Source: Chloroflexota bacterium | Lineage (GTDB): Bacteria; Chloroflexota; Anaerolineae; Aggregatilineales; Phototrophicaceae | Direction of reading: 5' to 3' | Assembly (NCBI GenBank): GCA_013388745.1 | Contig: JACAER010000008.1 | Span: forward strand, 1-49,679 | DNA length: 49,679 nt | Shown: piece by piece, positions 31,035 through 39,314 of the stretch | Layout: every line of letters begins with the position of its first letter | Numbering within the stretch: the stretch's first letter is position 1 | The notes under the pieces: model-generated | The model's input: the letters and a program-made list of their open reading frames with translations, nothing else | The model's database searches: none | What the model was told of the DNA's origin: nothing | Made by a program: the position numbers and the translations under genes

Positions 31035-32282
31035 ATGAGCGAAATTCAACAGCAAATTGACCGCATTCTGGCGCGGGTTCACGACGGCGGGCGCATCACC
31101 TACGACGAAGGCACACTGCTCTATAAACACGCCGATCTGCTCGATCTGGCCGAAGCCGCTAACGCGCGCCGCTTCCAGTTGAACCCGCAGCCGTTCGTGA
31201 CCTATCTGGTGGATCGCAACATCAATTACACCAACTACTGCATCACCGACTGCCAGTTCTGCAACTTTTACGCCTTGCCCGGCGATAACAAAAAGGGCTA
31301 TGTCAACAGCAAGGAAACGCTCGGCAAAAAGATCGAAGAAGCCCTCGCGCTCGGCGCGACACGCATCCTGATGCAAGGCGGGCATCACCCCGATCTGCCG
31401 CTGGAATACTATACCGATCTGGTGGGCTGGATTCACCAGACCTACCCGACGATTGAGATCAACGCTTTTTCGCCCAGCGAGATTCAGCACATCAGCAATG
31501 TCAGCGGGCAAAGCTGGCACAGCGTGCTCAGCGCCCTCAAGGCCGTCGGCTTGCAGGGCTTGCCGGGTGGCGGCGGCGAAATCCTCGACGACGAGGTGCG
31601 CAAGCGCGTCAGCCCCAAGAAGATCATGACGAATGACTGGTTTGGCGTGATGAAGGTGGCCCACGAACTCGGCCTGACGACGACGGCCACGATGGTGATC
31701 GGCTTCCGCGAAGAACTGCGCCACCGTATGAATCATTTGCAGCGCCTGCGCGACGAGCAGGACGACAGCCTGGCGCGCTTCGGCAGCGGCTTCAACGCCT
31801 TCATCTCGTGGACAGTGCAGATCGAAAACACGCCGCTGGCGCGCAGCCGCTTCGCGCAGGAATACGGCGCGACCAGCACGGAATATCTGCGCCATACGGC
31901 GATCGCGCGCATTTTCCTCGACAACCTGCCGCATATCAGCGCCAGTTGGCCGACGCAGGGCGCGAAAGTCGGGCAGGTGGCGCTGCATTTCGGCTGTGAC
32001 GACTTTGGCAGCACAATGATCGAAGAAAATGTGGTTTCGGCGGCGGGCGCCATCACCGGCGCGATGCCGGCCATGGAACCGCGCGAAATTCACCGCCAGA
32101 TTCGGGCGGCGGGCTTTATCCCGGTGCAGCGCAACACCGATTACCAGCACCTGTGCGTCTACGAAGACCCGGCGGCGGACGAGGCGCTGCCCAGCCTGGC
32201 GGACATCCGCGAACGGGCGGCGGCGCAGGCCAAAGCGCTGGCGGCGGCGCAAAAAATCGCCAACGTCACACTGTTGAATTAG
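31035..32282 (+). CDS. mqnC: dehypoxanthine futalosine cyclase (radical SAM)
   Basis: The ATG at 31035 is chosen over the one at 31029 because AAGGA ends at 31028 and needs spacing. The 415-residue protein has the radical-SAM motif CITDCQFC with Cys69, 73 and 76 after NINYTNY. FYALPGDNKKGYVNSKE, LMQGGHHPDLPLEYY and LPGGGGEILDDEVRKRVSPK follow, diagnostic of MqnC. It cyclises dehypoxanthine futalosine to cyclic DHFL. The remaining genes mqnB (or an MTAN-type hydrolase) and mqnD are not in the window. The C-terminal 20 residues are Ala-rich. Confidence 0.96.
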   Translation: MSEIQQQIDRILARVHDGGRITYDEGTLLYKHADLLDLAEAANARRFQLNPQPFVTYLVDRNINYTNYCITDCQFCNFYALPGDNKKGYVNSKETLGKKIEEALALGATRILMQGGHHPDLPLEYYTDLVGWIHQTYPTIEINAFSPSEIQHISNVSGQSWHSVLSALKAVGLQGLPGGGGEILDDEVRKRVSPKKIMTNDWFGVMKVAHELGLTTTATMVIGFREELRHRMNHLQRLRDEQDDSLARFGSGFNAFISWTVQIENTPLARSRFAQEYGATSTEYLRHTAIARIFLDNLPHISASWPTQGAKVGQVALHFGCDDFGSTMIEENVVSAAGAITGAMPAMEPREIHRQIRAAGFIPVQRNTDYQHLCVYEDPAADEALPSLADIRERAAAQAKALAAAQKIANVTLLN

Positions 32283-32363
32283 GGGATGCAGAGGGCGAGG
32301 CACACGCTTCGCCCTTTTGATTTCCCCTGCACCGCGTGGGCGTTTTTCCCCAAAAAACAGGCG

Positions 32364-32369
32364 TATAAT
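32364..32369 (+). promoter_or_regulatory. -10 box for the secreted lectin-like gene
   Basis: A perfect TATAAT lies 33 bases ahead of the ATG at 32402. A -35 box at 17-18 bp is poor (a T-rich stretch), so the promoter is only partly supported. Confidence 0.4.
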
Positions 32370-32401
32370 GGGAGAAGTAGTGTTTGTGAAAGGAAGAACA
32401 A

Positions 32402-33634
32402 ATGCTCAGGCTCTTGTTATGTGCCTTGTGGGCTGCGCTCTTGCTGGCGCAGCCGCCCGCCGAAGACTGTCCGGCGTTGGTCGATGCGGCGCTCGCCGCG
32501 GTCAGCGCTGCCTGCGATCAACCCGAAGCGAACGAGGCGTGTTATGGCCATATCGCTGTCCAGGCCTTCGATCAAGAGGCGCGCGCGCTGGCGGAGTTCG
32601 CTGCACCGGGTGATCGTGTCGGCATCGCTGAAATAACCACGCTGGAAACCGCCGCGCTTAACCCGCAAGCGCAGCAATGGGGGATCGCGCTGCTGGCGCT
32701 GCAAGCCAACGTGCCGGAAACGATGCCGGGGCAGTTCGTGACATTTGTTGTTTTTGGCGAAGCCAATCTGGAGATCGCGCCGGCGGAAGACGCGCCGATG
32801 CAGGCTTTCCGCTTTACGACAGGCATCGGCGAATCGCGCTGTCAGGAAGCGCCGCGCGCCGGGCTGCTGCTGCGCGCGCCCCAGAACATCACCGTCACCT
32901 TTACCATCAACGGCATTCAGGTCAGTGTCAGCAGCACGGTGCTGCTGCGCGCTGCCGCGACCAACGCACTCGAAGCCAGCACGCTGGAAGGCCGCGCCGC
33001 CATCACATCCGGCGATGTCACCGAAATTGCCGAAGCGGGATTTGCGGTGAGCGCTGTCGAAGGCGCGCCGCCGCAGCCGCCGCAGGCGTTCGCTGTCAGC
33101 GAAGAACCGCTGCCGCTCGATCTGCTGCCTGTAGCCGCCGTGGCTGCGGGCACATCGGCGCTGGAAGTGATTCCGGCGGCAGCCGACAGCGTTAGCGTCA
33201 GCGGCGGCGCGATAATGGATGTGCCCGCCAACGCGCCGGATTGGGTGCGCTCACAAGTGACGCTGGCGTCAGGACAGACGTTTAGCGTGACGGCCAGAGG
33301 CCAGATTTCGGTGTTCAGCAACTGCCCGGAAATCTGCACCGAAGGGCCGGTTTGCGCCACCCTGTGCGCGGCTGTCGTTACCGGACCATCGGGCAGCGTG
33401 CCTGTAGGCAGCTTTCTGACGCTTGACCCGACGTGGGATTTTCCGATTCTGGAAGCGCCGCTGGGCGCGCTGATCGGGCGCATCAGCGATGGTGAGCCGT
33501 TCCTGGTGGGCGCGGTGGGCACCTTTGCGGCGCAGCGCGACGGCACGCTCCAGTTCCGTGTGAACGAAAATTCGGGCGCGCTCGGCGACGAAACCGGCGC
33601 CTTCAGCGTCGAAATTGTGGTTTATGAACAGTGA
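32402..33634 (+). CDS. secreted FecR-like and lectin-like (PA-IL type) domain protein
   Basis: The 410-residue protein has a short signal peptide (LRLLLCALWAALLLA). An N-terminal Cys-containing region follows, then a beta-rich FecR-like segment near 150-215 (LLLRAPQNITVTFTINGIQV, LEGRAAITSGDVTEI). The C-terminal domain of about 140 residues runs from WVRSQVTLASGQTFSVTARG to LGALIGRISDGEPFLVGAVG and a final LQFRVNE strand. That last domain follows the LecA/PA-IL lectin pattern (G-A-L-I-G-R-I then F-x-V-G, R-x-N-D/E). AAAGGAAG precedes the ATG. It probably binds surface sugars; the ligand is unknown. Confidence 0.68.
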   Translation: MLRLLLCALWAALLLAQPPAEDCPALVDAALAAVSAACDQPEANEACYGHIAVQAFDQEARALAEFAAPGDRVGIAEITTLETAALNPQAQQWGIALLALQANVPETMPGQFVTFVVFGEANLEIAPAEDAPMQAFRFTTGIGESRCQEAPRAGLLLRAPQNITVTFTINGIQVSVSSTVLLRAAATNALEASTLEGRAAITSGDVTEIAEAGFAVSAVEGAPPQPPQAFAVSEEPLPLDLLPVAAVAAGTSALEVIPAAADSVSVSGGAIMDVPANAPDWVRSQVTLASGQTFSVTARGQISVFSNCPEICTEGPVCATLCAAVVTGPSGSVPVGSFLTLDPTWDFPILEAPLGALIGRISDGEPFLVGAVGTFAAQRDGTLQFRVNENSGALGDETGAFSVEIVVYEQ

Positions 33635-33640
33635 AACCCG

Positions 33641-33664
33641 CCCCTGCAACCTGCGTTGCAGGGG
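33641..33664. terminator. hairpin between convergent genes
   Basis: CCCCTGCAA and TTGCAGGGG form a perfect 9-bp stem with a 6-base loop between the lectin-like gene and hemH, which converge. There is no T run on either side, so it may act as an RNA-stabilising end or a weak bidirectional terminator. Confidence 0.55.
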
Positions 33665-33683
33665 GCCAGGCACCATGCGTCTC

Positions 33684-34733
33684 TTACCCGCTGGCGGCGC
33701 GCATGGCCTGCGCCTGTACCCAGCCGCCGGCGCTGCTCTGCACGATTTCGGCCAGTGTATCCAGAAACAGTTCATCGGCATTCAGGCAGGGCGCGAGCGT
33801 ATAGTGTGCGCCGTGCCCGCCGCCCTGTTCGAACTGCTCGCGGCCTTCGTTACCCAATTCATCCAGCGTTTCCAGGCAGTCGGTGACAAAGCCCGGCGAA
33901 AACACCAGCGGGCGCATCACACCCTGCTGGTGCAGCCCGGTCAGCACATCCTGCGTATACGGCTCCAGCCATTTTTCCGGGCCGAAGCGCGATTGAAAAC
34001 ACAGCAGCCACTGCTCGTCTGACCAGCCCATGGCACGCGCCAAAAGCTGCGCCGTGCGTTCGCACTGCTGGCGATATGGGTCGCCGCCTGCGACATAACG
34101 GCGCGGGATGCCGTGAAATGTAATCACAAATTTGTCCGGCGGCTGCGGCAGATTTTGCGCCTGGGCCGTCAGATGCGCGCGCAGAGCGTCGATATAGCCG
34201 GGATGATCGTAGTACGGTTCGATAAAACGCAGTGTCGGCACGAAGCGCTTGCGTTCGTGGAACAGCGGGCAGCGCCGCCCCGCCGCCGCGCGGTAGACCG
34301 CATCATAAATCGACGCCGTCGTCGTGGACGAAAACTGCGGGAACATCGGCAGCACTATGATGCGGTCGATGCCTTCCTGTTCCAGCGTATCGAGCGCCGC
34401 AGCGATGCTGGGATTGCCATACGTCATGCCGAGAATCACGCGGAAGCGCGCGCCCAGCCGCGCTTGCAGCCCTGCGGCCTGCGCCTGTGAATAGACCAAC
34501 AGCGGCGAGCCTTCCTTCAGCCAGATGCGCGCGTACAATCTGGCCGAACGGCGCGGGCGTGTGAGCAGAATCACGCCGCGCAGCAGCGGCTGCCACAAAA
34601 AGGGCGAATAGTCGATCACACGCATATCGGATAAAAACTGTTTGAGGTACGGGCGCAGGGCTTTTGCGGTCGGCGCGTCGGGCGTGCCAAGCTGCGCGAC
34701 AAGCAGGCCGATGCGCGGGTCAGAGACGTTCAC
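33684..34733 (-). CDS. hemH: ferrochelatase
   Basis: The 349-residue protein starts with GLLVAQLGTPDAPTAKALRP and has LKQFLSDMRVID, GMTYGNPSI, VLPMFPQFSSTTTASIYDAV and the catalytic VITFHGIPRRY with His207. The C-terminal FSPGFVTDCLETLDELGNEGREQF segment completes the family pattern. It inserts Fe2+ into the porphyrin macrocycle (protoporphyrin IX or, in many non-proteobacteria, coproporphyrin III). The haem would serve the cytochromes encoded near 12.7 and 14.5-18.2 kb. A promoter-like element lies 43 bp upstream. Confidence 0.95.
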   Translation of the reverse strand: MNVSDPRIGLLVAQLGTPDAPTAKALRPYLKQFLSDMRVIDYSPFLWQPLLRGVILLTRPRRSARLYARIWLKEGSPLLVYSQAQAAGLQARLGARFRVILGMTYGNPSIAAALDTLEQEGIDRIIVLPMFPQFSSTTTASIYDAVYRAAAGRRCPLFHERKRFVPTLRFIEPYYDHPGYIDALRAHLTAQAQNLPQPPDKFVITFHGIPRRYVAGGDPYRQQCERTAQLLARAMGWSDEQWLLCFQSRFGPEKWLEPYTQDVLTGLHQQGVMRPLVFSPGFVTDCLETLDELGNEGREQFEQGGGHGAHYTLAPCLNADELFLDTLAEIVQSSAGGWVQAQAMRAASG

Positions 34734-34775
34734 AGCGATGATGCTCCCCAGCGTGAGAACGGTTCAATTGTGCAA

Positions 34776-34804
34776 ATTCTAACAAAATCTCCACAAAGCT
34801 ACAA
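34776..34804 (-). promoter_or_regulatory. candidate hemH promoter
   Basis: On the minus strand TTGTAG (34799-34804) and TAGAAT (34776-34781) are separated by 17 bp, in the AT-rich gap between hemH and the TauE/SafE gene. The same TAGAAT form occurs in two promoters of the tRNA operon. Confidence 0.5.
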
Positions 34805-34818
34805 AAATCTGCGCCGCT

Positions 34819-35640
34819 TCAGCGCGGCCCCAAAAAAATCTCCGGGAACATGAAACGGAAGGCGATAAACAGCAGAAAAACTCCGTACAGGCGCTTGACG
34901 GTCACTGATGGCAAGCCAAGCGCGATACGCGCCCCCGCCAGCGCGCCGAACAACAGCCCAGCGGCCACCAGCGCCGCTACGCCGATGTCCAGATCGCCCG
35001 CGTGGTAATAATTGACGACCGCCGGCAGGCCCGAAGGCAGCAGCAGCGCCGCCAGCGACGTGCCTACCGCGTATTTCTGGTCAAAACGCAAAATGCTCAC
35101 CAGCGCCGGCACGATCACCACCCCGCCGCCGATACCGAACATCCCCGCCAGCACGCCCGCGCCCAACCCCACCAGCAGAATCCAGTACCAGCCGATCTGG
35201 GGTTCGGGCGCGGCGCTTTTGGGCGTATCGGCTGTGTTTGGGGCTGCCGACTGCCGGGTGCGCCATTCTCGATACCATTTCAGAGGTTCGGCAAAACGCC
35301 AGAAGATGAACAGCAAAAACAACCCGTACAGCCGTTGCAGCGTAATCAGATCCAGGCTCAGCGCGAATGCCGAGCCAAAATACGAGCCGACAAAAATGCC
35401 CACCGCCACCAGCGCCGCCAGCCGGATGCGCAAAAAACCTTTGCGGTGATATTCCAGCACAGCGAAAATGCCCACCGGCAGCAGCAGCGCCGCCAGTGAC
35501 GTGCCCGACGCCTGATACAGCGTAAAACCCAAAAAGCCCATCAGCGCCGGCACGATCACCACCCCGCCGCCGATGCCAAACATCCCGGCAAGAATGCCTG
35601 CCAGAAAACCGATGATAATCAGGACGAGTTGTGGGGGCAT
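34819..35640 (-). CDS. TauE/SafE-family sulfite/anion exporter
   Basis: The 273-residue protein has about eight membrane helices in two repeats. Each repeat starts with the same motif, LAGMFGIGGGVVIVPAL (near 18-34 and 164-180), with GTSLAALLLP after it, the TauE/SafE hallmark. The helices after each motif and a charged central loop (about 120-145) fit the family. Members move sulfite, sulfoacetate or other anions across the inner membrane. The substrate is not clear and no sulfonate genes are adjacent. Confidence 0.9.
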   Translation of the reverse strand: MPPQLVLIIIGFLAGILAGMFGIGGGVVIVPALMGFLGFTLYQASGTSLAALLLPVGIFAVLEYHRKGFLRIRLAALVAVGIFVGSYFGSAFALSLDLITLQRLYGLFLLFIFWRFAEPLKWYREWRTRQSAAPNTADTPKSAAPEPQIGWYWILLVGLGAGVLAGMFGIGGGVVIVPALVSILRFDQKYAVGTSLAALLLPSGLPAVVNYYHAGDLDIGVAALVAAGLLFGALAGARIALGLPSVTVKRLYGVFLLFIAFRFMFPEIFLGPR

Positions 35641-35736
35641 AGCCGTCTTTCATGGGTGTGTATGCGGATAAAGCAGAGCCAATTGTGCCGCAGCCGCGTG
35701 TGCATTTCAATGACCACCCACGTTATAATGGAGCGC

Positions 35737-36213
35737 ATGGTACAGAACACGTTCATCCTGCCGGATTTTCATTTTTTGTTGATCGCGCCCAATCTGGGCG
35801 GGGAATGGCTGTTCGCCGCCGCGCGCCGCTATTGGGAAGTCTTTCGCCCCACCGTCATCAGCGACTACGAACTGCTGCGCATCGTGCCGCTGCGCTACAG
35901 CATCGCCGTGACGCTGGTGGCGCGCCGTGATGTGGTCGATTATTATCGCGACGGCCTGGCGCAGCTCGCGCCGCGCGCGTTGTTCGACCCCGTGGTGTAC
36001 GATTATGTCGAGGACATGCAGTTGACGCTGGATGGCCGCGCCGCGTTGTTTCAACCCTTCGGCGTGCCCGTGCCCAACACGCCCACGCCGACACTGACGC
36101 CGACACCGACGCTGACGCCCGGCCCCGCGCCCACCGCCGCCCCGCCCGTCACGCGCGCGCCAGGGGGCTTCATCACGCAGACCCCGCCGCCCAGTGAGAG
36201 CAGTCCGCCGTAG
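35737..36213 (+). CDS. hypothetical protein: a repeated domain plus a Thr-Pro-rich tail
   Basis: The ATG at 35737 follows TGGAG; a longer in-frame opening from 35629 is poorly supported. The 158-residue protein has a compact alpha/beta domain (about 8-100: DFHFLLIAPNLGGEWLFAAA, RYWEVFRPTVIS, YSIAVTLVARRD, LFDPVVYDYVED). A Thr-Pro-repeat tail follows. No signal peptide is seen. The domain closely matches the C-terminus of the next ORF (same F-H, A-P, W-F, Y-W-x-V-F-R-P, I-A-V-T, L-F-D spacing). It looks like a family paralogue or a detached part of a larger protein. A TATAAT lies only eight bases before the ATG, which would give a leaderless mRNA. Confidence 0.6.
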   Translation: MVQNTFILPDFHFLLIAPNLGGEWLFAAARRYWEVFRPTVISDYELLRIVPLRYSIAVTLVARRDVVDYYRDGLAQLAPRALFDPVVYDYVEDMQLTLDGRAALFQPFGVPVPNTPTPTLTPTPTLTPGPAPTAAPPVTRAPGGFITQTPPPSESSPP

Positions 36214-36237
36214 TAGATTTAATGTGAGGATTTGCGC

Positions 36238-37710
36238 TTGCGTCTTGACGAATACCAGTGGTCGCGCAACCCGCGCGGCCTGCATAACATCGGCGCTTTC
36301 ATGCGCCCGCTCGATATTACGCGCTACAGCCGGCCACAGTTCGGCTGGGCCAAGTTGGTTTCCGAAAATGTCGAATTTGTCGAGGACGCGGCCACGCTGC
36401 TGGCGCAAAACATCACGCCGGTCGTGCGCGTTTACCTGACGCCGGAACAAAACGCGCAGCCGCTTGCGCAGCAGGCCTACAGCCTCGTTGCGGCCTATGC
36501 CGCCGTCGGCGTCAAATGGTTCGAACTGTATAACGAGCCGAATCTGCCGGTTGAATGGCCGGGCGGCACGCAGGTCGATTACCGCAACACGGGCATGATC
36601 GCCTCGCTGGTCGATCGCTGGATGACCTGGGCGGAATACGTCGCCAGTCTCGGCTGTTATCCCGGCTTCATTTCGCTGGCAGAAACCGATGTGCCCGCGC
36701 TGGCAACCGTGCGCTGGGTGGATGCGCTTTTCGGCTATGTCGCCCAGGCCTACTATCAGCGTTTTGTGGCGCTGCTCAACAACGGCCTGTGGTACGCCAC
36801 GCATCCCTATGTGCTCAACCATTTTTATCAGGAAGTGCCGGGCGGCGGCCCGACCAGCGCGCGCCCGGCGGAGGGTCTCAACAACCGCGAACCCGGTTGG
36901 CATTTTGAATATCCCTATGACCCGATTTGTCAGGCCAGCGATCCCGGACGCACGGTCTACGGCGGCACGCCGCAAACCCCCAACGGCGATCCTGTCGGCC
37001 TGATCGCGACGGGCATGTTCATGAACGAACGCTCGTCGGCGCTGTTCGGCTCGCAGGCCGTGCCGGTGCTGGGCACGGAAGGCGGCATCGACCTGCCGGA
37101 TGTGTTCGGCGGAGAAATTCAGCGCGATATTCGCTACCCGCCGGCCACGCAGTTCAGCAACGGGCAGGGCACGGTCGCGATGTTCGAATGGAGCGCGCTC
37201 AATGCGCCAGCCTGGTTTTTTGGCTCGTGTATCTGGAAAGAGGATTTATATTACCGGCACGGCGGCTACGCGCTGGAACAGCTCGAACGTATCGCGCCGA
37301 TTTACAAAAATGTGCCGGCAGTGGAGGTTATGGGCGGCGGCGGCCAGTTCGTCAGCGCGCCCACGCTGCCGCCGCCGGGACCTGGGCCGATTCACGGCGC
37401 GCCCAATTTTCATATGGTGCTTCTCGCGCCGGGACTCGAAGCGCGCTGGTTCTTCGATACAGCTTTCGCCTATTGGAGCGTGTTCCGCCCGATTGTAACG
37501 ACGTTTGCCGATTGGCCGAATTATTTCAACTATACGCGCAGCCTGGCGATCACCGTCATCGCCACGCCCGAAAGCGCCGACCTGATGCGCGAGAGCATCA
37601 GCGCTGCGTATCCCAATATTCTGTTCGACCTGATCGTGGTCGAAGATAATCTGGACAGCGTGGCGCAGCTCTTGAATGCGCGTGCGCAGCGTAATGCGCG
37701 TTTTGGCTGA
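36238..37710 (+). CDS. glycoside-hydrolase-like TIM barrel joined to the same repeated domain
   Basis: Of two in-frame TTG codons, 36238 is preferred because GAGGA lies seven bases upstream; no ATG is available. The 490-residue protein begins directly in a beta/alpha barrel. VGVKWFELYNEPNLPVEWPG carries the likely acid/base Glu at 100 after Asn, and VPVLGTEGGIDLPD has the likely nucleophile Glu281, the pattern of clan GH-A enzymes. After a Pro-rich linker, residues 389-490 repeat the domain of the upstream ORF. There is no signal peptide, so either the N-terminus is missing or the two ORFs were once one gene. The substrate is unknown. Confidence 0.62.
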   Translation: MRLDEYQWSRNPRGLHNIGAFMRPLDITRYSRPQFGWAKLVSENVEFVEDAATLLAQNITPVVRVYLTPEQNAQPLAQQAYSLVAAYAAVGVKWFELYNEPNLPVEWPGGTQVDYRNTGMIASLVDRWMTWAEYVASLGCYPGFISLAETDVPALATVRWVDALFGYVAQAYYQRFVALLNNGLWYATHPYVLNHFYQEVPGGGPTSARPAEGLNNREPGWHFEYPYDPICQASDPGRTVYGGTPQTPNGDPVGLIATGMFMNERSSALFGSQAVPVLGTEGGIDLPDVFGGEIQRDIRYPPATQFSNGQGTVAMFEWSALNAPAWFFGSCIWKEDLYYRHGGYALEQLERIAPIYKNVPAVEVMGGGGQFVSAPTLPPPGPGPIHGAPNFHMVLLAPGLEARWFFDTAFAYWSVFRPIVTTFADWPNYFNYTRSLAITVIATPESADLMRESISAAYPNILFDLIVVEDNLDSVAQLLNARAQRNARFG

Positions 37711-37716
37711 GCGCGC

Positions 37717-38178
37717 CTACACGCCGGAACGCCCATAGCGTTTGACGGCCTCCAGCGCATCGCTCGTGCCGATGCTCTGGAGGGCTTGCAGCGCCGAGAC
37801 GAACAACCCGCGATCATGCGCCCGCGTGCGCTCATAATGCGCGCCGCCGGCCTGCCCGCGCAGCACATCGCGCAGCGGCGGCACCGCCGAACGATGGCCG
37901 ATGGCCCCCAGCGCATCGGCTGCCGCGCACGAAACAATCGAATCGTCGTCGCTCAACAGCACCGCCAGCGCTGGTACCGCCGCCGGGTCGCCCAGCCGCC
38001 CCAGCGCGCGCGCCGCCGCCGCGCGAATCTCTGAGGGGCGGTTGTTCAGCGCGCGAATCAAATCCGGCACTACACTTTGATCGCCGGTCTGCCCCAGTTT
38101 TTCGGCGGCAATCCGACTCATCTCCCGATCAACATTGTGGAGATGATTGACCCATTTGCGAATGTATTCGACACTCAT
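37717..38178 (-). CDS. HEAT-repeat protein
   Basis: The 153-residue protein consists of about four HEAT-like repeats: DQSVVPDLIRALNNRPSEIR, AAARALGRLGDPAAVPALAV and AAADALGAIGHRSAVPPLRD, the PBS-lyase-type subset. The first 30 residues (SVEYIRKWVNHLHNVDREMS) form a cap helix. Such proteins act as scaffolds. It converges with the glycoside-hydrolase-like gene, with only 6 bp between their stops. Confidence 0.85.
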   Translation of the reverse strand: MSVEYIRKWVNHLHNVDREMSRIAAEKLGQTGDQSVVPDLIRALNNRPSEIRAAAARALGRLGDPAAVPALAVLLSDDDSIVSCAAADALGAIGHRSAVPPLRDVLRGQAGGAHYERTRAHDRGLFVSALQALQSIGTSDALEAVKRYGRSGV

Positions 38179-38315
38179 GAGGTTGCCCGATGAAGATGAT
38201 AAAAGCGCTCACAATGATATCTTAATATTACGCTCGTTCAAGGCGCTTTGCAAGAGACGGGCGTCAAGCGCTCATGAAAAATGTCCGAAAATGCTTCCAT
38301 TGATCGGGATGTGGT

Positions 38316-39314
38316 TCACAGGCGCACGATGATTTTGCCGGCGTTTTTGCCCGCCAGCAGGTGTTCCAGCGCATCCGGCACGCTCGCCAGCCCCATAAAT
38401 ACGCGTGTGTCGATCACGACTTTCAGTTTATCTGCATAATACAATTCCAGCAGGTGATCGAACTGTGTGCGCACAAACTGGGCGTAATCCGTCAGCGCGA
38501 AGCCGTAGAGCGTGGCCGATTTGCGCACCAGATGTTCGTACAGCAGCAGGTGGTGCGGCGTATCGGCGGCGAACTGGTCGGAGGTGGTGGCGACACTGAC
38601 AATACGCCCGCGCACCGTCAAATGGCGCAGGCAGATGTCGAAAACACTGCCGCCCATCGATTCGTAGACGACATGCACGCCGTTGGGATATTCGCGGCGC
38701 AGCGCCACGTCCAGGTCTTCGCGGCTCAGGTCGATCACGCGCTCGCAGCAGTTGAGCGCGCGCACCATCCCGGCCTGCGTTTCGCCCTGCACCACGCCGA
38801 TCACGCGGTTGCCCGCCAGCCGCGCAAGCTGCACGGCGAAATGCCCGGTGCTGCCGCCGGCATTCGTGACAAGCACAATCTGCCCGCTGTGAAGTTTCAG
38901 CACGACATCCAGCGCAATTGAGGCCGTAGTGCCGCTCATCGCCAGCGCCAGCAGTTCGGGCGTCGCGCGCGAAACCAGCAGCGCCAGATTGGTGTCGATG
39001 TTGGAATATTGGCGGAAGCCGTTGCCATAAATCGCCGTGATGACCTGATCGCCGGGTTTAAACTGGCGCACGTCGCTGCCCACTTCGACGACTTCGCCCG
39101 CCGCTTCGACACCCAGATCAAACGGCGGCGTGACATTGACCACCGAACGCCCGGCTACCAGCAGCAGATCGGTGACACTGACCCCCGCGTACAGGTTGCG
39201 CACGCGGATTTCGTTGGCGGCTGGGGCTTCATAGGGCACTTCCACGACTTCCAGCGCTTCACGGATGTTACGATCAAATTTGTTGACGATCACCTTGTGG
39301 TCAACGGCGGTCAT
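38316..39314 (-). CDS. MDR-family zinc-free alcohol dehydrogenase/quinone reductase
   Basis: The ATG at 39314 follows AGGAGC and opens a 332-residue MDR protein; the reading frame continues far upstream but that part is antisense to the next gene. It has a GroES-like N-terminus (VPYEAPAANEIRVRNLYAGV, GVEAAGEVVEVGSDVRQFKPGD), a nucleotide-binding core (NAGGSTGHFAVQLARLAGNRVIGV) and the C-terminal DALEHLLAGKNAGKIIV end. The structural-zinc cysteines of alcohol dehydrogenases are absent, which fits the quinone oxidoreductase (QOR/crotonyl-CoA reductase-like) branch. It overlaps the preceding membrane-protein gene by four bases (ATGA). Confidence 0.88.
   Translation of the reverse strand: MTAVDHKVIVNKFDRNIREALEVVEVPYEAPAANEIRVRNLYAGVSVTDLLLVAGRSVVNVTPPFDLGVEAAGEVVEVGSDVRQFKPGDQVITAIYGNGFRQYSNIDTNLALLVSRATPELLALAMSGTTASIALDVVLKLHSGQIVLVTNAGGSTGHFAVQLARLAGNRVIGVVQGETQAGMVRALNCCERVIDLSREDLDVALRREYPNGVHVVYESMGGSVFDICLRHLTVRGRIVSVATTSDQFAADTPHHLLLYEHLVRKSATLYGFALTDYAQFVRTQFDHLLELYYADKLKVVIDTRVFMGLASVPDALEHLLAGKNAGKIIVRL

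Noticed and set aside
31017..32303. Long minus-strand open frame (over 400 codons)
   Set aside because: It is exactly antisense to mqnC; the protein is rich in His, Arg and Gln as expected for the shadow of a GC-rich gene and has no domain pattern.
36073..36120. Short tandem repeat (ACGCCGACACTGACG-like)
   Set aside because: It encodes the Thr-Pro linker of the upstream ORF; the repetition is explained by coding sequence rather than a regulatory or CRISPR repeat.
35707..36975. Minus-strand open frame of about 422 codons
   Set aside because: It spans two plus-strand genes that share a domain and is Arg/Gly-rich; judged a shadow frame.
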